Numbered from the stretch's first letter, positions 1 to 10,038 are shown. The stretch: 64,000 nt of DNA from Demequina aurantiaca (GCF_000975135.1 NZ_BBRF01000001.1:593591-657590); one strand, 5' to 3'. Notes: a model not told the origin generated them from the sequence alone. Numbers and translations are program-made.

Positions 1-1
1 C

Positions 2-826
2 TCTCGCTCGGCGACTGCCGGCGGCCAGACCATGCCCGTGCACTGGGGCGGCGACAACTCCTCGTCCTACGTGTCGATGGCGGAGACTCTGCGCGGAGGG
101 CTCTCCCTCGCATCGTCCGGCTTTGGCTATTGGAGTCACGACATCGGCGGCTTCGAGGGCTTGCCCGACGCCGGAGTGTTCAAGCGTTGGGTCGCGTTCG
201 GCCTGCTGTCCTCGCATTCACGCCTGCATGGCTCCACGTCCTACCGGGTGCCGTGGGCGTTCGACGACGAGGCGGTAGATGTCACGCGACAGTTCGCCCA
301 ACTCAAAAACTCGCTCATGCCCTACCTCTACACAGCAGGAGCACATGCCGCGGCAAGTGGCGTCTCTGTCGCGCGTCCAATGTTCATGGAGTTCCCCGAT
401 GACCCGGCCGTGGGCTACCTGGATCGTCAATACATGCTGGGCGACGACATTCTGGTCGCGCCCGTCATGACGGCTGATGGCACGGTGGACTTCTACCTGC
501 CCACTGGGGTGTGGACCCACCTGCTGACCGGTGAGCTCGTGGGAGGTGGTCGCTGGGTACGCGAGACGCACGGCTACGACTCATTGCCGGTGTACGTGCG
601 CCAGGGCGCCATCATTGCTCGGGGCGGTCGCGTGGACCGCCCCGACTACGACTTCCTCGACGGGCTGACGCTCGACGTCTACTCCGGTGGTGAGACCGTG
701 GACAAGGACCTCGAGGTGGTGACGGCTGAGGGCCGTCGCGTCACGTACCGTGTGCGCGGTACTGGCGACGGCATCACTGCCACGTCGCCCGATGCAGGGG
801 AGGTTTCGGTCCGCGTCGTTACCTAG
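2..826 (+). CDS. yicI: alpha-xylosidase, GH31 family (5' end missing)
   Basis: C-terminal part of a family 31 glycoside hydrolase that removes alpha-xylosyl (or alpha-glucosyl) units from oligosaccharides in the cytoplasm. The reading frame is open to the window edge; the residues before the first internal ATG (position 32) read RSATAGGQ, which is the usual GH31 lead-in, so the gene continues to the left. VHWGGDN carries the acid/base Asp. GFGYWSHDIGGFEG, LLSSHSRLHGS and the segment DRQYMLGDDILVAPV follow in the order seen in E. coli YicI. The nucleophile Asp region lies outside the window. The match to YicI is from memory and strong; sulfoquinovosidase (YihQ) is a less good fit. Confidence 0.9.
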   Translation, partial: SRSATAGGQTMPVHWGGDNSSSYVSMAETLRGGLSLASSGFGYWSHDIGGFEGLPDAGVFKRWVAFGLLSSHSRLHGSTSYRVPWAFDDEAVDVTRQFAQLKNSLMPYLYTAGAHAAASGVSVARPMFMEFPDDPAVGYLDRQYMLGDDILVAPVMTADGTVDFYLPTGVWTHLLTGELVGGGRWVRETHGYDSLPVYVRQGAIIARGGRVDRPDYDFLDGLTLDVYSGGETVDKDLEVVTAEGRRVTYRVRGTGDGITATSPDAGEVSVRVVT

Positions 827-865
827 CCGTACCCGCGACCGAACGCAGCACTTGCTGCACCAGCG

Positions 866-897
866 CGGCCCGACCTCACTCTCTTGGGGCCGGGCCG
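866..897. terminator. hairpin after the alpha-xylosidase gene
   Basis: A 7-bp stem, CGGCCCG (866-872) with CGGGCCG (891-897), lies 40 bases after the stop codon. There is no T tract, so it is a weak terminator candidate. Confidence 0.35.
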
Positions 898-1018
898 TGC
901 TTGCGTCCGGGCGCAATGATTCACGCATCCCTCACCCCATGTTCACCCGACGTTTGCCCTGCGTCGTTAGGTTCGGCCACACGACCTGTGCCTGGCAGTA
1001 CCGACAAAGGGGTAAACG

Positions 1019-4000
1019 ATGCGTGGTTCCAAGGCGGCTCTCGCCGCTGTCATGACGTTGACGATAGGAGCCGCGTCAGTCGCGGCGGGCACTCCTGCCC
1101 TGGCCGCCGCCGACGGCGAGTCAGCCCCTCCGGTAGTCATAACCGAGGTGGAGTCGAAGGCACCCGATGGCCCGGACTGGGTCGAGGTCTACAACCCCAC
1201 GCGCGAGGCCATCGCGCTGGACGGACTCGTTTTCAAGGACGACGATGACACTCACGCCTGGACCATTCCGGCGGGCACGAGCCTGGCGGCCGGCTCGTAC
1301 ATCGCGTTCGAAAAATCAGACGATGCTGCTGTTGGCTTTGATTTTGGGCTAGGCGGTGCCGACTCGGCACGGTTGTTCGCACAGGACGGCGAGACACTGA
1401 TTGACAGCTTCACCTGGGAATCCGAGGCGGCAACCACCTGGGGTCGCTGCCCCACGCCCGACAGCGACTTTGAACTGACCGCGGAGGCCACACCCGGCGC
1501 CGCCAACTCATGCGTGCCCAACAGCCCAGAACCCACACCTGTGACCGCGGCCGACGTCGTCGTGATCAGCGAGATTGAGTCCAGTTCGGAAGAAACCGCC
1601 GACTTCATCGAGCTCTACAACACGGGCGAGACCGCGGTGAGCCTCACGGGCCTCATCCTGAGTGACAATGACGACGCCCACACCTTCGCCGTCCCCGAGG
1701 ACGTCGACCTCGCCGCCGGTGCGTACCTCGCATTTCTCAACGATGACAGCGACGCAAGCCTCGGTTTTGGCCTAGGCGGCTCGGACAGCGCACGGCTCTT
1801 CGATACTGACGGCACCACGCTGATTGACAGCTTCGCCTGGGACGCTCACGCGGACACCACGTGGGGCCGCTGCCCCGTGCCGGCCATCGACAAAGATTTC
1901 GTGCTGACGGCCTCGGCAACCATGGGAGCGGCCAATGACTGCGCTACCACTGAACCGGAAAACTCCAGCATCATCGTGATCAACGAGGTCGAGTCCAACG
2001 GCGACGACACCGACTGGGTCGAGGTCATGAACATCGGTGACGCGGCGGCAGACATCTCCGGCTATGTGCTGATGGACAACAAGGATCGCGACGCTTACAC
2101 ACTGCCCGAGGGCAGCACGGTCACACCCGGAGCCGTCTTCGTCATTGACCAGAAGACCACGACCGCCGATGGCTTCGACTTCGGTTTGGGCGACCCGGAC
2201 CACGTGCGCCTGTTCGCCGCCGACGGCACCACGCCCGTGGCGGACTTCGCATACGACTCCCACGCAACAGTGACCTGGGCACGATGCCCCAACGGCACCG
2301 GAGACTTTGTCGACTCGACCGTGTCCACCAAGGGCGCACTGAACAACTGCTCCACTCCTATCCGCATCAACGAGGTCGAGTCCAGCGACGCTAGTGACGG
2401 TGCCGACTGGATCGAGCTGATCAACATCAGCGACGCCCCCGTGGGCATCACGGGCCTTGTGCTGAGCGACAACAAGGACGACGACGTCTTCTCCATCCCC
2501 GCGACCCCGGCGCTCGCCGCGGGCGCCATCGTCGTGTTCGAGCGGACCGACGACCCGGCCACGGGCTTCGACTACGGCTTGGGCGGAGGCGACAACGTGC
2601 GCCTGTTCGAGGCGGACGGCGCCACGCTGATCGACTCCTACGAGTGGAGCGAGCACGCTGCGACCACCTATGGCCGTTGCCCAGACGGCACCGGCGAGTT
2701 CGCCACCACCGCCGTTCCCACCAAGGGTGACACCAACGTCTGTGCCGGCATCGTCAACGCGCAGCAGTGGCCCGGAGGCGAGGCAGTCTCCACAGTGGAC
2801 GCCATGGACACGTACGCCGGTGACATGAGCGGCATCGACTACGACTCGACCACCGGCGCCCTCTGGGCAGTCCAGAACGGCGACGGCCTGCTCTACCGCA
2901 TCGTCGCCGATGATTCGGGCACCTGGGTTCCCGACGCGACCGAGGGTTGGGCAGAAGGCAAGACGTTGCGCTACCCCGACGGCACTGGCACCGTCGATGC
3001 CGAGGGCGTGACGGTCACCGACGCCGGAGCTCAGGCGGGTGTCTACGTCTCCTCCGAACGCAACAACGACGCGAGCAGTACGAGCCGTCCCTCCGTGCTG
3101 AAGTTCGACGTGAGTGGCGCGGGAGAGGAAATCACGGCATCGGCCGAATGGAACCTGGCCACAGACTTCCCCGGCATCGGCGCGAATGCCGGCATGGAGG
3201 GCATCACCTTCATCTCTGACGCGTGGCTCACCGCGCGCGGCTTCGTGGACCAGAACACCGCGGTGGCCTACGACCCCGCGGACTATGCGGGTCACGGGAG
3301 CGGGCTGTTCTTCGTCAGCATTGAGGGCACGGCGGGCGTATACGCCTACGCACTCATGCCGGGAGGCACCTTTCAGCGCATCGCCGAACTGGACCTCGCG
3401 AGCCTGAGTTTCAGCAACGTGGCCGACGTGCAGTTCGACGCAGACCGCGACCTGCTGTGGGTTGTCTGTGACGACGTTTGCGACGGCCGCATCGCCACCT
3501 TTGCGCTCACCGACGAGGGTGACAACGCGGGAGTGTTCACCGCATCGGCGCTGTACGAGCGTCCCGCGGGAATGCCCAATGTCGCCAACGAGGGCTTTGC
3601 CATCGCGAGCGCGTCAACCTGCACCGATGGTTCGGTCGCCACGTTCTATGTGGACGATGCCAACACCGACGGGTTCTCGATTCGCACCGGCACACTGGGC
3701 TGCGCCGGCGACGATGAGTCCGAGCCGGGCACCACTGACCCCGGGACGACCGATCCTGACGACTCAACCGACCCTGTTGTGCCGGATCCCGGAACCACAG
3801 ACCCAGTCGCGACGGAGGGTGAGGGTGACGCTGACACCGTGCAGTGCACCGTCACGGCTCCCGCCGGCGCCGCCGCAGGCCAGAGCATCGCTATCACCGT
3901 GGATCCAGCCTGCGCGGGTGACTCGGTGGTCGTGGTGATGTACTCCGAGCCCACGGTCATCGGCACCTTCGCGGTAGGCGCCGACGGGGTGGTCTCCTTC

Positions 4001-4246
4001 ACCATCCCGACGGACCTCCCCGCCGGGACGCACACCATCGAGTTGCAAAGCCCCGACGGCACCGTGCTGGGCTCAACCACCATTGAACTCACTGCCCCGG
4101 TCGCGGCGGGAGAGACCGTGACGGCGTCCTCTGGCGAGCTCTCCCAGACGGGCGCACCCGTCGATGGCACCATCCTGCTCAGCGTGTTGCTGCTGCTCTC
4201 CGGCGCCGCGGTGATCATCGCGCGTCGTAAGGCAACAGTGCGCTAA
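1019..4246 (+). CDS. wall-anchored protein with four lamin-tail domains and a phytase-like esterase domain
   Basis: Secreted protein of 1075 residues. Signal peptide at residues 1-30 (MRGSKAAL... ending in ALAA). Four lamin-tail (LTD) domains follow at about 40-162, 175-300, 316-440 and 447-575; each opens with an (I/V)xEVES or EIES segment, has a WVEVYN/WIELIN strand and ends with a Cys-containing TWGRCP or TYGRCP motif. Residues about 580-890 resemble the 'esterase-like activity of phytase' propeller. A Thr/Asp/Pro linker built on DPGTTDP (about 900-935) leads to an Ig-like domain, then LSQTG (1041-1045), a hydrophobic helix and RRK, a non-canonical sortase signal. The start is supported by AAAGGGG 6 bases upstream. 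LTD domains are common in secreted nucleases and phosphatases, but no nuclease motif is visible here, so the substrate is unknown. Confidence 0.85.
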   Translation: MRGSKAALAAVMTLTIGAASVAAGTPALAAADGESAPPVVITEVESKAPDGPDWVEVYNPTREAIALDGLVFKDDDDTHAWTIPAGTSLAAGSYIAFEKSDDAAVGFDFGLGGADSARLFAQDGETLIDSFTWESEAATTWGRCPTPDSDFELTAEATPGAANSCVPNSPEPTPVTAADVVVISEIESSSEETADFIELYNTGETAVSLTGLILSDNDDAHTFAVPEDVDLAAGAYLAFLNDDSDASLGFGLGGSDSARLFDTDGTTLIDSFAWDAHADTTWGRCPVPAIDKDFVLTASATMGAANDCATTEPENSSIIVINEVESNGDDTDWVEVMNIGDAAADISGYVLMDNKDRDAYTLPEGSTVTPGAVFVIDQKTTTADGFDFGLGDPDHVRLFAADGTTPVADFAYDSHATVTWARCPNGTGDFVDSTVSTKGALNNCSTPIRINEVESSDASDGADWIELINISDAPVGITGLVLSDNKDDDVFSIPATPALAAGAIVVFERTDDPATGFDYGLGGGDNVRLFEADGATLIDSYEWSEHAATTYGRCPDGTGEFATTAVPTKGDTNVCAGIVNAQQWPGGEAVSTVDAMDTYAGDMSGIDYDSTTGALWAVQNGDGLLYRIVADDSGTWVPDATEGWAEGKTLRYPDGTGTVDAEGVTVTDAGAQAGVYVSSERNNDASSTSRPSVLKFDVSGAGEEITASAEWNLATDFPGIGANAGMEGITFISDAWLTARGFVDQNTAVAYDPADYAGHGSGLFFVSIEGTAGVYAYALMPGGTFQRIAELDLASLSFSNVADVQFDADRDLLWVVCDDVCDGRIATFALTDEGDNAGVFTASALYERPAGMPNVANEGFAIASASTCTDGSVATFYVDDANTDGFSIRTGTLGCAGDDESEPGTTDPGTTDPDDSTDPVVPDPGTTDPVATEGEGDADTVQCTVTAPAGAAAGQSIAITVDPACAGDSVVVVMYSEPTVIGTFAVGADGVVSFTIPTDLPAGTHTIELQSPDGTVLGSTTIELTAPVAAGETVTASSGELSQTGAPVDGTILLSVLLLLSGAAVIIARRKATVR

Positions 4247-4266
4247 CCTCACCACCGCTTTTCTCT

Positions 4267-4347
4267 ACGTCCGCACCCTCAATCGATGTGGCCGGTGCCC
4301 CGCGTGCGGGGCTGGCCAGCCACCCAGGTGATTGAGGGTGCGGACGT
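4267..4347. repeat. nested inverted repeat, 18-bp perfect arms
   Basis: ACGTCCGCACCCTCAATC at 4267-4284 is the exact reverse complement of 4330-4347. The 45-base interior holds a second hairpin, GCCCCG/CGGGGC, extended by GGCC/GGCC. It lies 20 bases after the lamin-tail gene and 62 bases before metZ. It may terminate transcription, but the perfect outer arms are longer than a terminator needs and there is no T tract. Confidence 0.8.
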
Positions 4348-4396
4348 TCGGCGGTCGGGGGCCGCGGCACTCCCCGCTGGCACTTGCCCACGCCGC

Positions 4397-4402
4397 TACG
4401 CT
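4397..4402 (+). promoter_or_regulatory. -10 box of metZ (leaderless start)
   Basis: TACGCT is followed by six bases and the metZ ATG; no Shine-Dalgarno sequence is present. Confidence 0.5.
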
Positions 4403-4408
4403 TGAGCC

Positions 4409-5632
4409 ATGACGAACCAGGACAACTCGCACTCGTACGGACCCGACACGCTCGCGCTGCACACGGGCATCCACCGTTCCGAGGCCAACGAGATGTCCGA
4501 GGGGCTGTTCCTGACGCAGGGCTACGCGTACGAGTCGGCCGAGCAGGCTGCCGCCGCGTTCGCCGGAGACATCGACGTCTACATGTACTCGCGTTACGCC
4601 AACCCCACGGTGACCGCCTTCCAGGAACGCCTGGCCGCGATCGAGGGCGCCGACGCGTGCTTCGGCACTGCCACGGGAATGGCGGCGGTTTTCGTGTCGC
4701 TCGCCTCGATTCTCCAGCAGGGCGATCGCCTTGTGGCGGGCCGTGCGCTTTTCGGGTCGAGCATCCAGGTCTTTACCAACTACTTCGAGAACTGGGGCAT
4801 CACGGTTGACTACGTCGATGCCCACGACAACGACGACTGGGCGCGCGCGCTCGCAACCCCCGCCAAAGTCGTGTTCGTCGAGTCTCCGTCCAACCCCATG
4901 CAGGATGTGGTCGACATCTCGGCTGTCGCCACGCTCTCCAAAGCCGCCGGCGCGCTGTTCGTGGTCGACAACGTCTTCGCGACGGCGATCGGCCAGAAGC
5001 CTCTGGAGCTGGGCGCCGATGCCGTGGTGTACTCCGCGACCAAGCACATCGACGGCCAGGGCCGGGTCATGGGTGGGGCGATCCTTGGTTCCACCGACTA
5101 CATCAACGGGCCGGTCAAGCAGATGGTCCGTCAGATGGGCGCGACTATGTCGCCCTTCAACGCCTGGGTCTTACTGAAGTCGCTCGAGACCCTGAGCGTG
5201 CGCGTGAAGGCACAGAGCGCATCGGCTGCTGACCTTGCTGGCTGGCTGGATGCCCACCCCAAGGTGGCACTCGCCCGCTACCCGTTGCTGCCGTCGCACC
5301 CGCAATACGAGTTGGCCGCAAGCCAGATGACGCTGGGCGGGACGCTCGTGACCATCGACGTCGCTCTGCCCCCGGGCACGGACCCAGCGGGGTCTGAGGC
5401 GCGCGCAGCCGCCTTCCGGTTCATGAACGCCCTCGAGCTGTTCGAGGTATCGAACAACTTGGGTGACGCCAAGTCAATCTCGACGCACCCCGCGACCACG
5501 ACTCACAACAAAATGACCCCCGAGGCACGCGCCGCCGTAGGCATGTCGGAAGCGACGGTGCGCCTCAGCATCGGGCTCGAGGAGCGTGAGGACCTGCGCG
5601 CCGACCTCGAGCGCGCGCTCGCGGCAATCTAG
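4409..5632 (+). CDS. metZ: O-succinylhomoserine sulfhydrylase
   Basis: Pyridoxal-phosphate enzyme of 407 residues in the Cys/Met metabolism family; it makes homocysteine from O-succinyl- (or O-acetyl-) homoserine and sulfide in methionine biosynthesis. SRYANPTVTAFQERLAAIEGA near residue 60 and the sequence YSATKHIDGQGR, which places the cofactor lysine at K212, are the family landmarks; the HIDGQGR context is typical of MetZ rather than cystathionine gamma-synthase. Length is normal. It is the first gene of an apparent operon, with only 14 bases to the next gene. O-acetylhomoserine sulfhydrylase is the alternative, since acyl preference cannot be read from the sequence. Confidence 0.88.
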   Translation: MTNQDNSHSYGPDTLALHTGIHRSEANEMSEGLFLTQGYAYESAEQAAAAFAGDIDVYMYSRYANPTVTAFQERLAAIEGADACFGTATGMAAVFVSLASILQQGDRLVAGRALFGSSIQVFTNYFENWGITVDYVDAHDNDDWARALATPAKVVFVESPSNPMQDVVDISAVATLSKAAGALFVVDNVFATAIGQKPLELGADAVVYSATKHIDGQGRVMGGAILGSTDYINGPVKQMVRQMGATMSPFNAWVLLKSLETLSVRVKAQSASAADLAGWLDAHPKVALARYPLLPSHPQYELAASQMTLGGTLVTIDVALPPGTDPAGSEARAAAFRFMNALELFEVSNNLGDAKSISTHPATTTHNKMTPEARAAVGMSEATVRLSIGLEEREDLRADLERALAAI

Positions 5633-5646
5633 CGAAGGGGCACATC

Positions 5647-6348
5647 GTGGCCAGGTTCAGTCTCGGACGACGGCGCACCTCGCGTCGCGACGAGGCGGAG
5701 CACGCCGCAAAGCCCACGCCCGTCGCGGAATACGCTCCGCTGACCTCCGAGATGCCCATTCAGACGGCAGGGCCGCGCAGAAGCGCGATGCCGCTATCCG
5801 TCGCGCTCCTCAACAAGCAGTCGATTGGCGGCGCGGCCGCGATCTTGCTCTGCGCGCTGTTCTTCATCCTGGTGCTCCCCGCGATCAGCGACCACGTCAA
5901 GGGCGAGGACCTGACCGTGGGCGTGCCTCTTGCGGTCGGTGAGAACCTGCAGGTCACTCCACCTCCCGGTTGGGTGCTGAGCAACACGGCCGAGGGTGGC
6001 ATGACCTCCCTCACGAACAGCGGTGCGCAACTCGTCATCACGTCGGCGGCGCCGGCCACGGAGTCCGTCGCCACGCGGATTCAGACTCTCGCGGATGCCC
6101 TCGCGGACGACCCCAACAACTCCTGGGTGGTGACGCCACCCTCGACCTTCACCACCACCGCCGGAGACTCAGGCGCGACCGTCACCGCCCAATCCAAGGA
6201 CGCGGCCACGCAAGTGTGGGTGGTCTCCGACGGCAATCTTCAAACCACCCTGGTGCTGACCTCTCCGCTGTCCGTATGGGATGGCATCTCCGACAGCGCC
6301 AACGCGATCGCAGCGTCGGTGAAGTTCACCCCGGAGGACCTGCCGTGA
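5647..6348 (+). CDS. membrane-anchored protein of unknown function
   Basis: Not a family I recognise. The 233-residue product has a basic, charged N-terminus (residues 1-55), one transmembrane helix at about 58-80 (IGGAAAILLCALFFILVLP) and a predicted extracytoplasmic domain rich in Thr, Ser and Ala. The domain contains PPPGWVL, SLTNSGAQLVIT and a C-terminal segment (SVWDGISDSANAIAASVKF) like those in secreted proteins that measure or bind something at the wall. GTG start with AAGGGG 6 bases upstream. It sits between metZ and the PrsW-type gene; its TGA overlaps the next start (GTGA), so the two are probably translationally coupled. The PrsW protease may cut or regulate it; that is inference from position. 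Confidence 0.75.
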   Translation: MARFSLGRRRTSRRDEAEHAAKPTPVAEYAPLTSEMPIQTAGPRRSAMPLSVALLNKQSIGGAAAILLCALFFILVLPAISDHVKGEDLTVGVPLAVGENLQVTPPPGWVLSNTAEGGMTSLTNSGAQLVITSAAPATESVATRIQTLADALADDPNNSWVVTPPSTFTTTAGDSGATVTAQSKDAATQVWVVSDGNLQTTLVLTSPLSVWDGISDSANAIAASVKFTPEDLP

Positions 6349-7583
6349 GCCGCCGGACTACCTTCGATCGCCTCACCGCGGGGCGACGCAGTTCGTCGGC
6401 CGAACCACCCACCGCCACCGCAGCTACTCCGGTGCTCCGCCATTCACCGCGCACGCGGTCGTTTGTCGACATCCACTCCTTGGTGTTTTGGGTCTTCATG
6501 ATTCTGTCCGCGTATGGGTTGATCCAGGTCACCCCCCTGCTGCTCCGTGGGATGCAGACCTACCCGGCGGCAGGCATGCTGGCGGTCATCCTGTGGAGCC
6601 TGTACGCCCTGGCATTCGTGTTCGTGGTCTACAAACTCGAGCTGTTCGAGCGTCGGTCCCCCGTCACCATCTTTGGAGCCCTGATGTGGGGCTCCTTGGT
6701 ATGCGCCGGCATCGGCGTGGTCGCTGCACCCGCCATGCACGGTATCGTCGCCTCATGGTTGGGTGAGGACTCGCCATGGATCACTGCCGTATCCGCGCCG
6801 CTCGTCGAGGAGCCGTTGAAGATGCTCGGCGTAGTGGCTCTCGCGCTGATTCCTGGGGCCAGAGTCCGCAGCGCCGCGGACGGACTGTTCTACGGCGCGA
6901 TCATCGGGCTTGGGTTCATGGTGGTGGAGAGTTACCTCTACACGATGCAGGCAGCCGTGGCCTCGGGAGGGAATTTCGACACCGTCTTTCAGCTCGTCAT
7001 CCTGCGAGGGGTCGTCTCCGGTCTGTGGAGCCATGCGACGCTCACGGCAATCGCTGGTGCAGGCGTGGGCTACTTCTTTAATTCGACGCGCGGCCCCGGG
7101 GTGCGCTGGGGTGTGATGCTGGGCGGCCTTGGAGTAGCGATGCTGCTGCACGCCTTCTTCGATGCGCCACTGCTCGACACCAACGTTTACGCGGCGACTA
7201 TCGCCAAAGGCATCCCCGTCTTTGTCATGCTGCTCGTGGTGCTCCGGGTAGTGCACAAGCGCGAGCGTTCCATCCTCGCTCACCTAGCCCGCGACACGGT
7301 GCCCGACCACCTGGTGAGCTCACTCGATTTCGCGTTGCTGTCCAACCGCACGATTCGTAGCAACGTGCGCACCTCCGCTCGCCGGAGTCTGGGCTTGTCC
7401 GGCGCGCTCGCCATGCGGCAGTTGCAACAGAGCCAGCTCGCGCTGCTGAGCGCCGCACACGAGGATGGCATGGATTCCGAACGCGCCGACGAGGCAACAG
7501 AACACGTCCTCGCCGCGCAGGCGGCGCTCGCCCAGTTGAGAGCCGATGCCGCGGGTCACCCGGCCACCTCCTCACCTCATTAG
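6345..7583 (+). CDS. PrsW-family intramembrane metalloprotease-like protein
   Basis: Polytopic membrane protein of 412 residues. The PrsW signature is clear: APLVEEPLKML with the paired glutamates E155 and E156, then GAIIGLGFMVVES, then a helix with LLHAFFDAPLLD holding the His/Asp positions of the third motif. Family members cleave anti-sigma factors or other membrane substrates within the bilayer. The C-terminal 110 residues are cytoplasmic and helical. The open frame extends upstream to 5970 but that part only overlaps the preceding gene in another frame; the GTG at 6345 gives a 4-base GTGA overlap and a sensible N-terminus. The likely substrate is unknown; the preceding single-pass membrane protein is the obvious candidate. 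Confidence 0.82.
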   Translation: MSRRTTFDRLTAGRRSSSAEPPTATAATPVLRHSPRTRSFVDIHSLVFWVFMILSAYGLIQVTPLLLRGMQTYPAAGMLAVILWSLYALAFVFVVYKLELFERRSPVTIFGALMWGSLVCAGIGVVAAPAMHGIVASWLGEDSPWITAVSAPLVEEPLKMLGVVALALIPGARVRSAADGLFYGAIIGLGFMVVESYLYTMQAAVASGGNFDTVFQLVILRGVVSGLWSHATLTAIAGAGVGYFFNSTRGPGVRWGVMLGGLGVAMLLHAFFDAPLLDTNVYAATIAKGIPVFVMLLVVLRVVHKRERSILAHLARDTVPDHLVSSLDFALLSNRTIRSNVRTSARRSLGLSGALAMRQLQQSQLALLSAAHEDGMDSERADEATEHVLAAQAALAQLRADAAGHPATSSPH

Positions 7584-7659
7584 AGATTGCGGCCTGGACC
7601 ACTCGGCCGTTGATCTACGCGCTCAAACATCCTCGTGAGATGACCGGTAGACCCTCCGG

Positions 7660-10038
7660 CTAGCCCCGATATCCCGAGAAGCCGCGCAATCGCAGCGAGT
7701 TGGCCACGACGAACAAGCTGGAACCTCCCATGGCCGCGGCGGCGATCATGGGATTGAGGACCCCGAACGCCGCGAGCGGGATGGCGGCCACGTTGTAGGC
7801 GAACGCCCAGAACAAGTTGCCCCGGATGGTGCCGAGCGTGCGCCGGGACAGTGCGATCGCGTCGGCCGCCGCGCGTAGGTCTCCGGAGACGATGGTCAGG
7901 TCCGATGCCTCGCGCGCAACATCCGTACCGGTACCGACCGCGATGCCCAGATCCGCCTGAGCCAGCGCGGGGGCGTCGTTGATGCCGTCACCCACCATCG
8001 CCACGCGCTTGCCGTCGGACTGGAGCCTCGTGATGACGTCGGACTTGTCGCCGGGAAGGACCTCGGCGATGACGTCGTCAATCCCCACCTGGGCCGCGAC
8101 CGCGCGGGCAGCACGCTCGTTGTCACCGGTGAGCAGCACCACCTCAAGACCCAGGTCGCGGAACGCAACAATCGCGTCCTTCGAGGTGGGCTTGACGGTG
8201 TCGCTGACGGAAATCATCGCTTCGGCGACCACAGCGCCTTCCGGCGCCCCAGCATCGGCCGATGCTGTTGTTTTGCCCTGCGAAATCGCTGGCTTGGGCG
8301 CAGAGCGCCCAGCGAAGACTGCCGTGCGTCCCTCTGCCTCTGCCGTCGACGCGAGTTCCTCAAGGTGGTTCGGGATGGTGGCGAACAGTCGGCGCGAGCC
8401 CACGTAGACCAGGGCGTTGGAGCCATCGGCGGCGGCGTCTTGTACCGTGGCGACCACTCCCTTGCCGGCGACGTTGCTGAAGCCCTTGACTCTGAGACGG
8501 TGATCGCGGGAGTCCGCAATCGCCTGCGCGATGGGGTGCGATGCACGGCTCTCGACCGACGCGATGGCGTCGAGCAGGGTCTGCGCGCCATCGGCGTCCA
8601 GGCCCGGAGTCTCGGCGTCGACGACGGACATCTTGCCCTCGGTGACGGTGCCGGTCTTGTCGAGCACGATGGTGCTGACGTCACGCGTGTCCTCGAGCGC
8701 CTCGGGCCCACGAACGAGAACGCCCAGCTGAGCGCCGCGGCCGGTTCCCACCATGATCGCGAGGGGAGTTGCCAGTCCCAGGGCGCAGGGGCAACTGATG
8801 ATCATGACGGCAACGGCGGCGGTGAAGGCCGCGTTGACGTCGCCCGTGATAGCGATCCACAGGATGAGCGTCACAAGAGCGATCCCCAAGACGACCGGCA
8901 CGAAGATCCGCGAGATGCGGTCCGCGAGACGTTGTACGCGGGCTCGGCCGTTCTGCGCCTGGTCGACCATCTGGGCGATTTGGGACAGCATCGTCTCGCT
9001 GCCCACCTTGGTTGCCTCGATGGTGAGCGCGCCGTCGGTCGCGACCGTGCCGCCCACCACCTCTCCCCCAACCTCGACTCGAACCGGGACCGACTCGCCG
9101 GTGACCAGGCTTGCGTCCACGGAGGCGCCGCCATCAACCACAGTGCCGTCCGTCGCGATGGTCTCGCCGGGACGTGTCACAAAGCGCATGCCCACCTCGA
9201 GTTCCTCGCGCGAGATCTCCGTGCCGTCCTCGAGCCGGGCTGTCGCAGACTGGCGGGAGCTGAGCGCGCGGATGGCGTCGCCCGCACGGGCGGTGGAGCG
9301 GGTTTCGAGCCACTTGCCGAGCAGAATCAGCGAAATGATGACTCCGGCGGTCTCGTAGTAGATGTGGCCGTTCTGGAACGCGGTGACGCCCAACGCTCCA
9401 CCGAACAGCACCACGGTCGACCACAGCCAGGCGGCACCGGTGCCCATCGTCACCAGGGTGTCCATGTTGGTGGCGCCGTGACGCGCGCTCATGAGGGCAC
9501 TGCGGTGAAACGGCCAGGCGGCGTAGAACACGACGGGGGTGGCGAGGGCGAAGGCGAGCCACTCCCAGCCGTCGAACTGCCAGGCCGGGATCATCGAGAC
9601 CAGTAACAGGGGCACGCTGAAGACAAGCGCAAAGATGAAGCGGCGCTTGTAGTCCGCGATGCGCGAGGCGTCGGCGTTCATGTGTGCGGCATGCTCGTTG
9701 CCCATGTCCATGCCGCCGTGATCCATATCGCCGCCCTGAGCATCACCAGGACGGTTGGCACCCACGGCTTCCTTCCCGCGCTGCGGCGTGAGTACCTGGT
9801 ACCCGAGCCCCTCGATGGTGGTGCGCATCGCGGCCTCGAGTTCGGCGCGATCCATGGTGCCGTCGCTCTGGACGGTGGCGCGGCGGGTCGCGTAGTTCAC
9901 CGTGGCGTCCGTGGTGCCGGGTAGCTTCGCCAGGCCGCCCTGGATGGACGAAGCACAACTCGCGCACGTCATGCCATCGATCGCAAGGTTGATCGGGACA
10001 CTCGGTTGGCCGGTGCTGGGGGTGGTCGGCGTACTCAT
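7660..10038 (-). CDS. copA: copper-exporting P1B-type ATPase
   Basis: Pumps Cu(I) out of the cytoplasm. The 792-residue protein starts with one heavy-metal domain (GMTCASC, C25 and C28), followed by a Met/His-rich linker at about 98-123 ([15 protein letters not shown]...). Transmembrane helices come next. The transport motif SCPCALG sits near 413, the phosphorylated DKTGT near 456 and [10 protein letters not shown] near 681. YN in the seventh helix and MGGSS in the eighth are the Cu(I) (P1B-1) signatures, which argues against Zn/Cd transport. A Ser/Ala-rich insertion around [19 protein letters not shown] lies in the nucleotide-binding domain. GGAGAG precedes the ATG. The gene follows copZ by 52 bases in the same direction, so both are probably read from the copZ promoter. 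Confidence 0.95.
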   Translation of the reverse strand: MSTPTTPSTGQPSVPINLAIDGMTCASCASSIQGGLAKLPGTTDATVNYATRRATVQSDGTMDRAELEAAMRTTIEGLGYQVLTPQRGKEAVGANRPGDAQGGDMDHGGMDMGNEHAAHMNADASRIADYKRRFIFALVFSVPLLLVSMIPAWQFDGWEWLAFALATPVVFYAAWPFHRSALMSARHGATNMDTLVTMGTGAAWLWSTVVLFGGALGVTAFQNGHIYYETAGVIISLILLGKWLETRSTARAGDAIRALSSRQSATARLEDGTEISREELEVGMRFVTRPGETIATDGTVVDGGASVDASLVTGESVPVRVEVGGEVVGGTVATDGALTIEATKVGSETMLSQIAQMVDQAQNGRARVQRLADRISRIFVPVVLGIALVTLILWIAITGDVNAAFTAAVAVMIISCPCALGLATPLAIMVGTGRGAQLGVLVRGPEALEDTRDVSTIVLDKTGTVTEGKMSVVDAETPGLDADGAQTLLDAIASVESRASHPIAQAIADSRDHRLRVKGFSNVAGKGVVATVQDAAADGSNALVYVGSRRLFATIPNHLEELASTAEAEGRTAVFAGRSAPKPAISQGKTTASADAGAPEGAVVAEAMISVSDTVKPTSKDAIVAFRDLGLEVVLLTGDNERAARAVAAQVGIDDVIAEVLPGDKSDVITRLQSDGKRVAMVGDGINDAPALAQADLGIAVGTGTDVAREASDLTIVSGDLRAAADAIALSRRTLGTIRGNLFWAFAYNVAAIPLAAFGVLNPMIAAAAMGGSSLFVVANSLRLRGFSGYRG

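Noticed and set aside
1772..3295. 507-residue open frame on the minus strand
   Set aside because: It mirrors the lamin-tail gene, has Val/Gly-rich antisense composition and no family motif; the plus-strand frame has a signal peptide and clear domains.
5970..6344. N-terminal extension of the PrsW-type gene
   Set aside because: Overlaps the preceding gene in another frame; the GTG at 6345 with GTGA overlap is the natural start.
8365..9606. 413-residue open frame on the plus strand
   Set aside because: Antisense to copA, whose catalytic motifs are all intact on the other strand.
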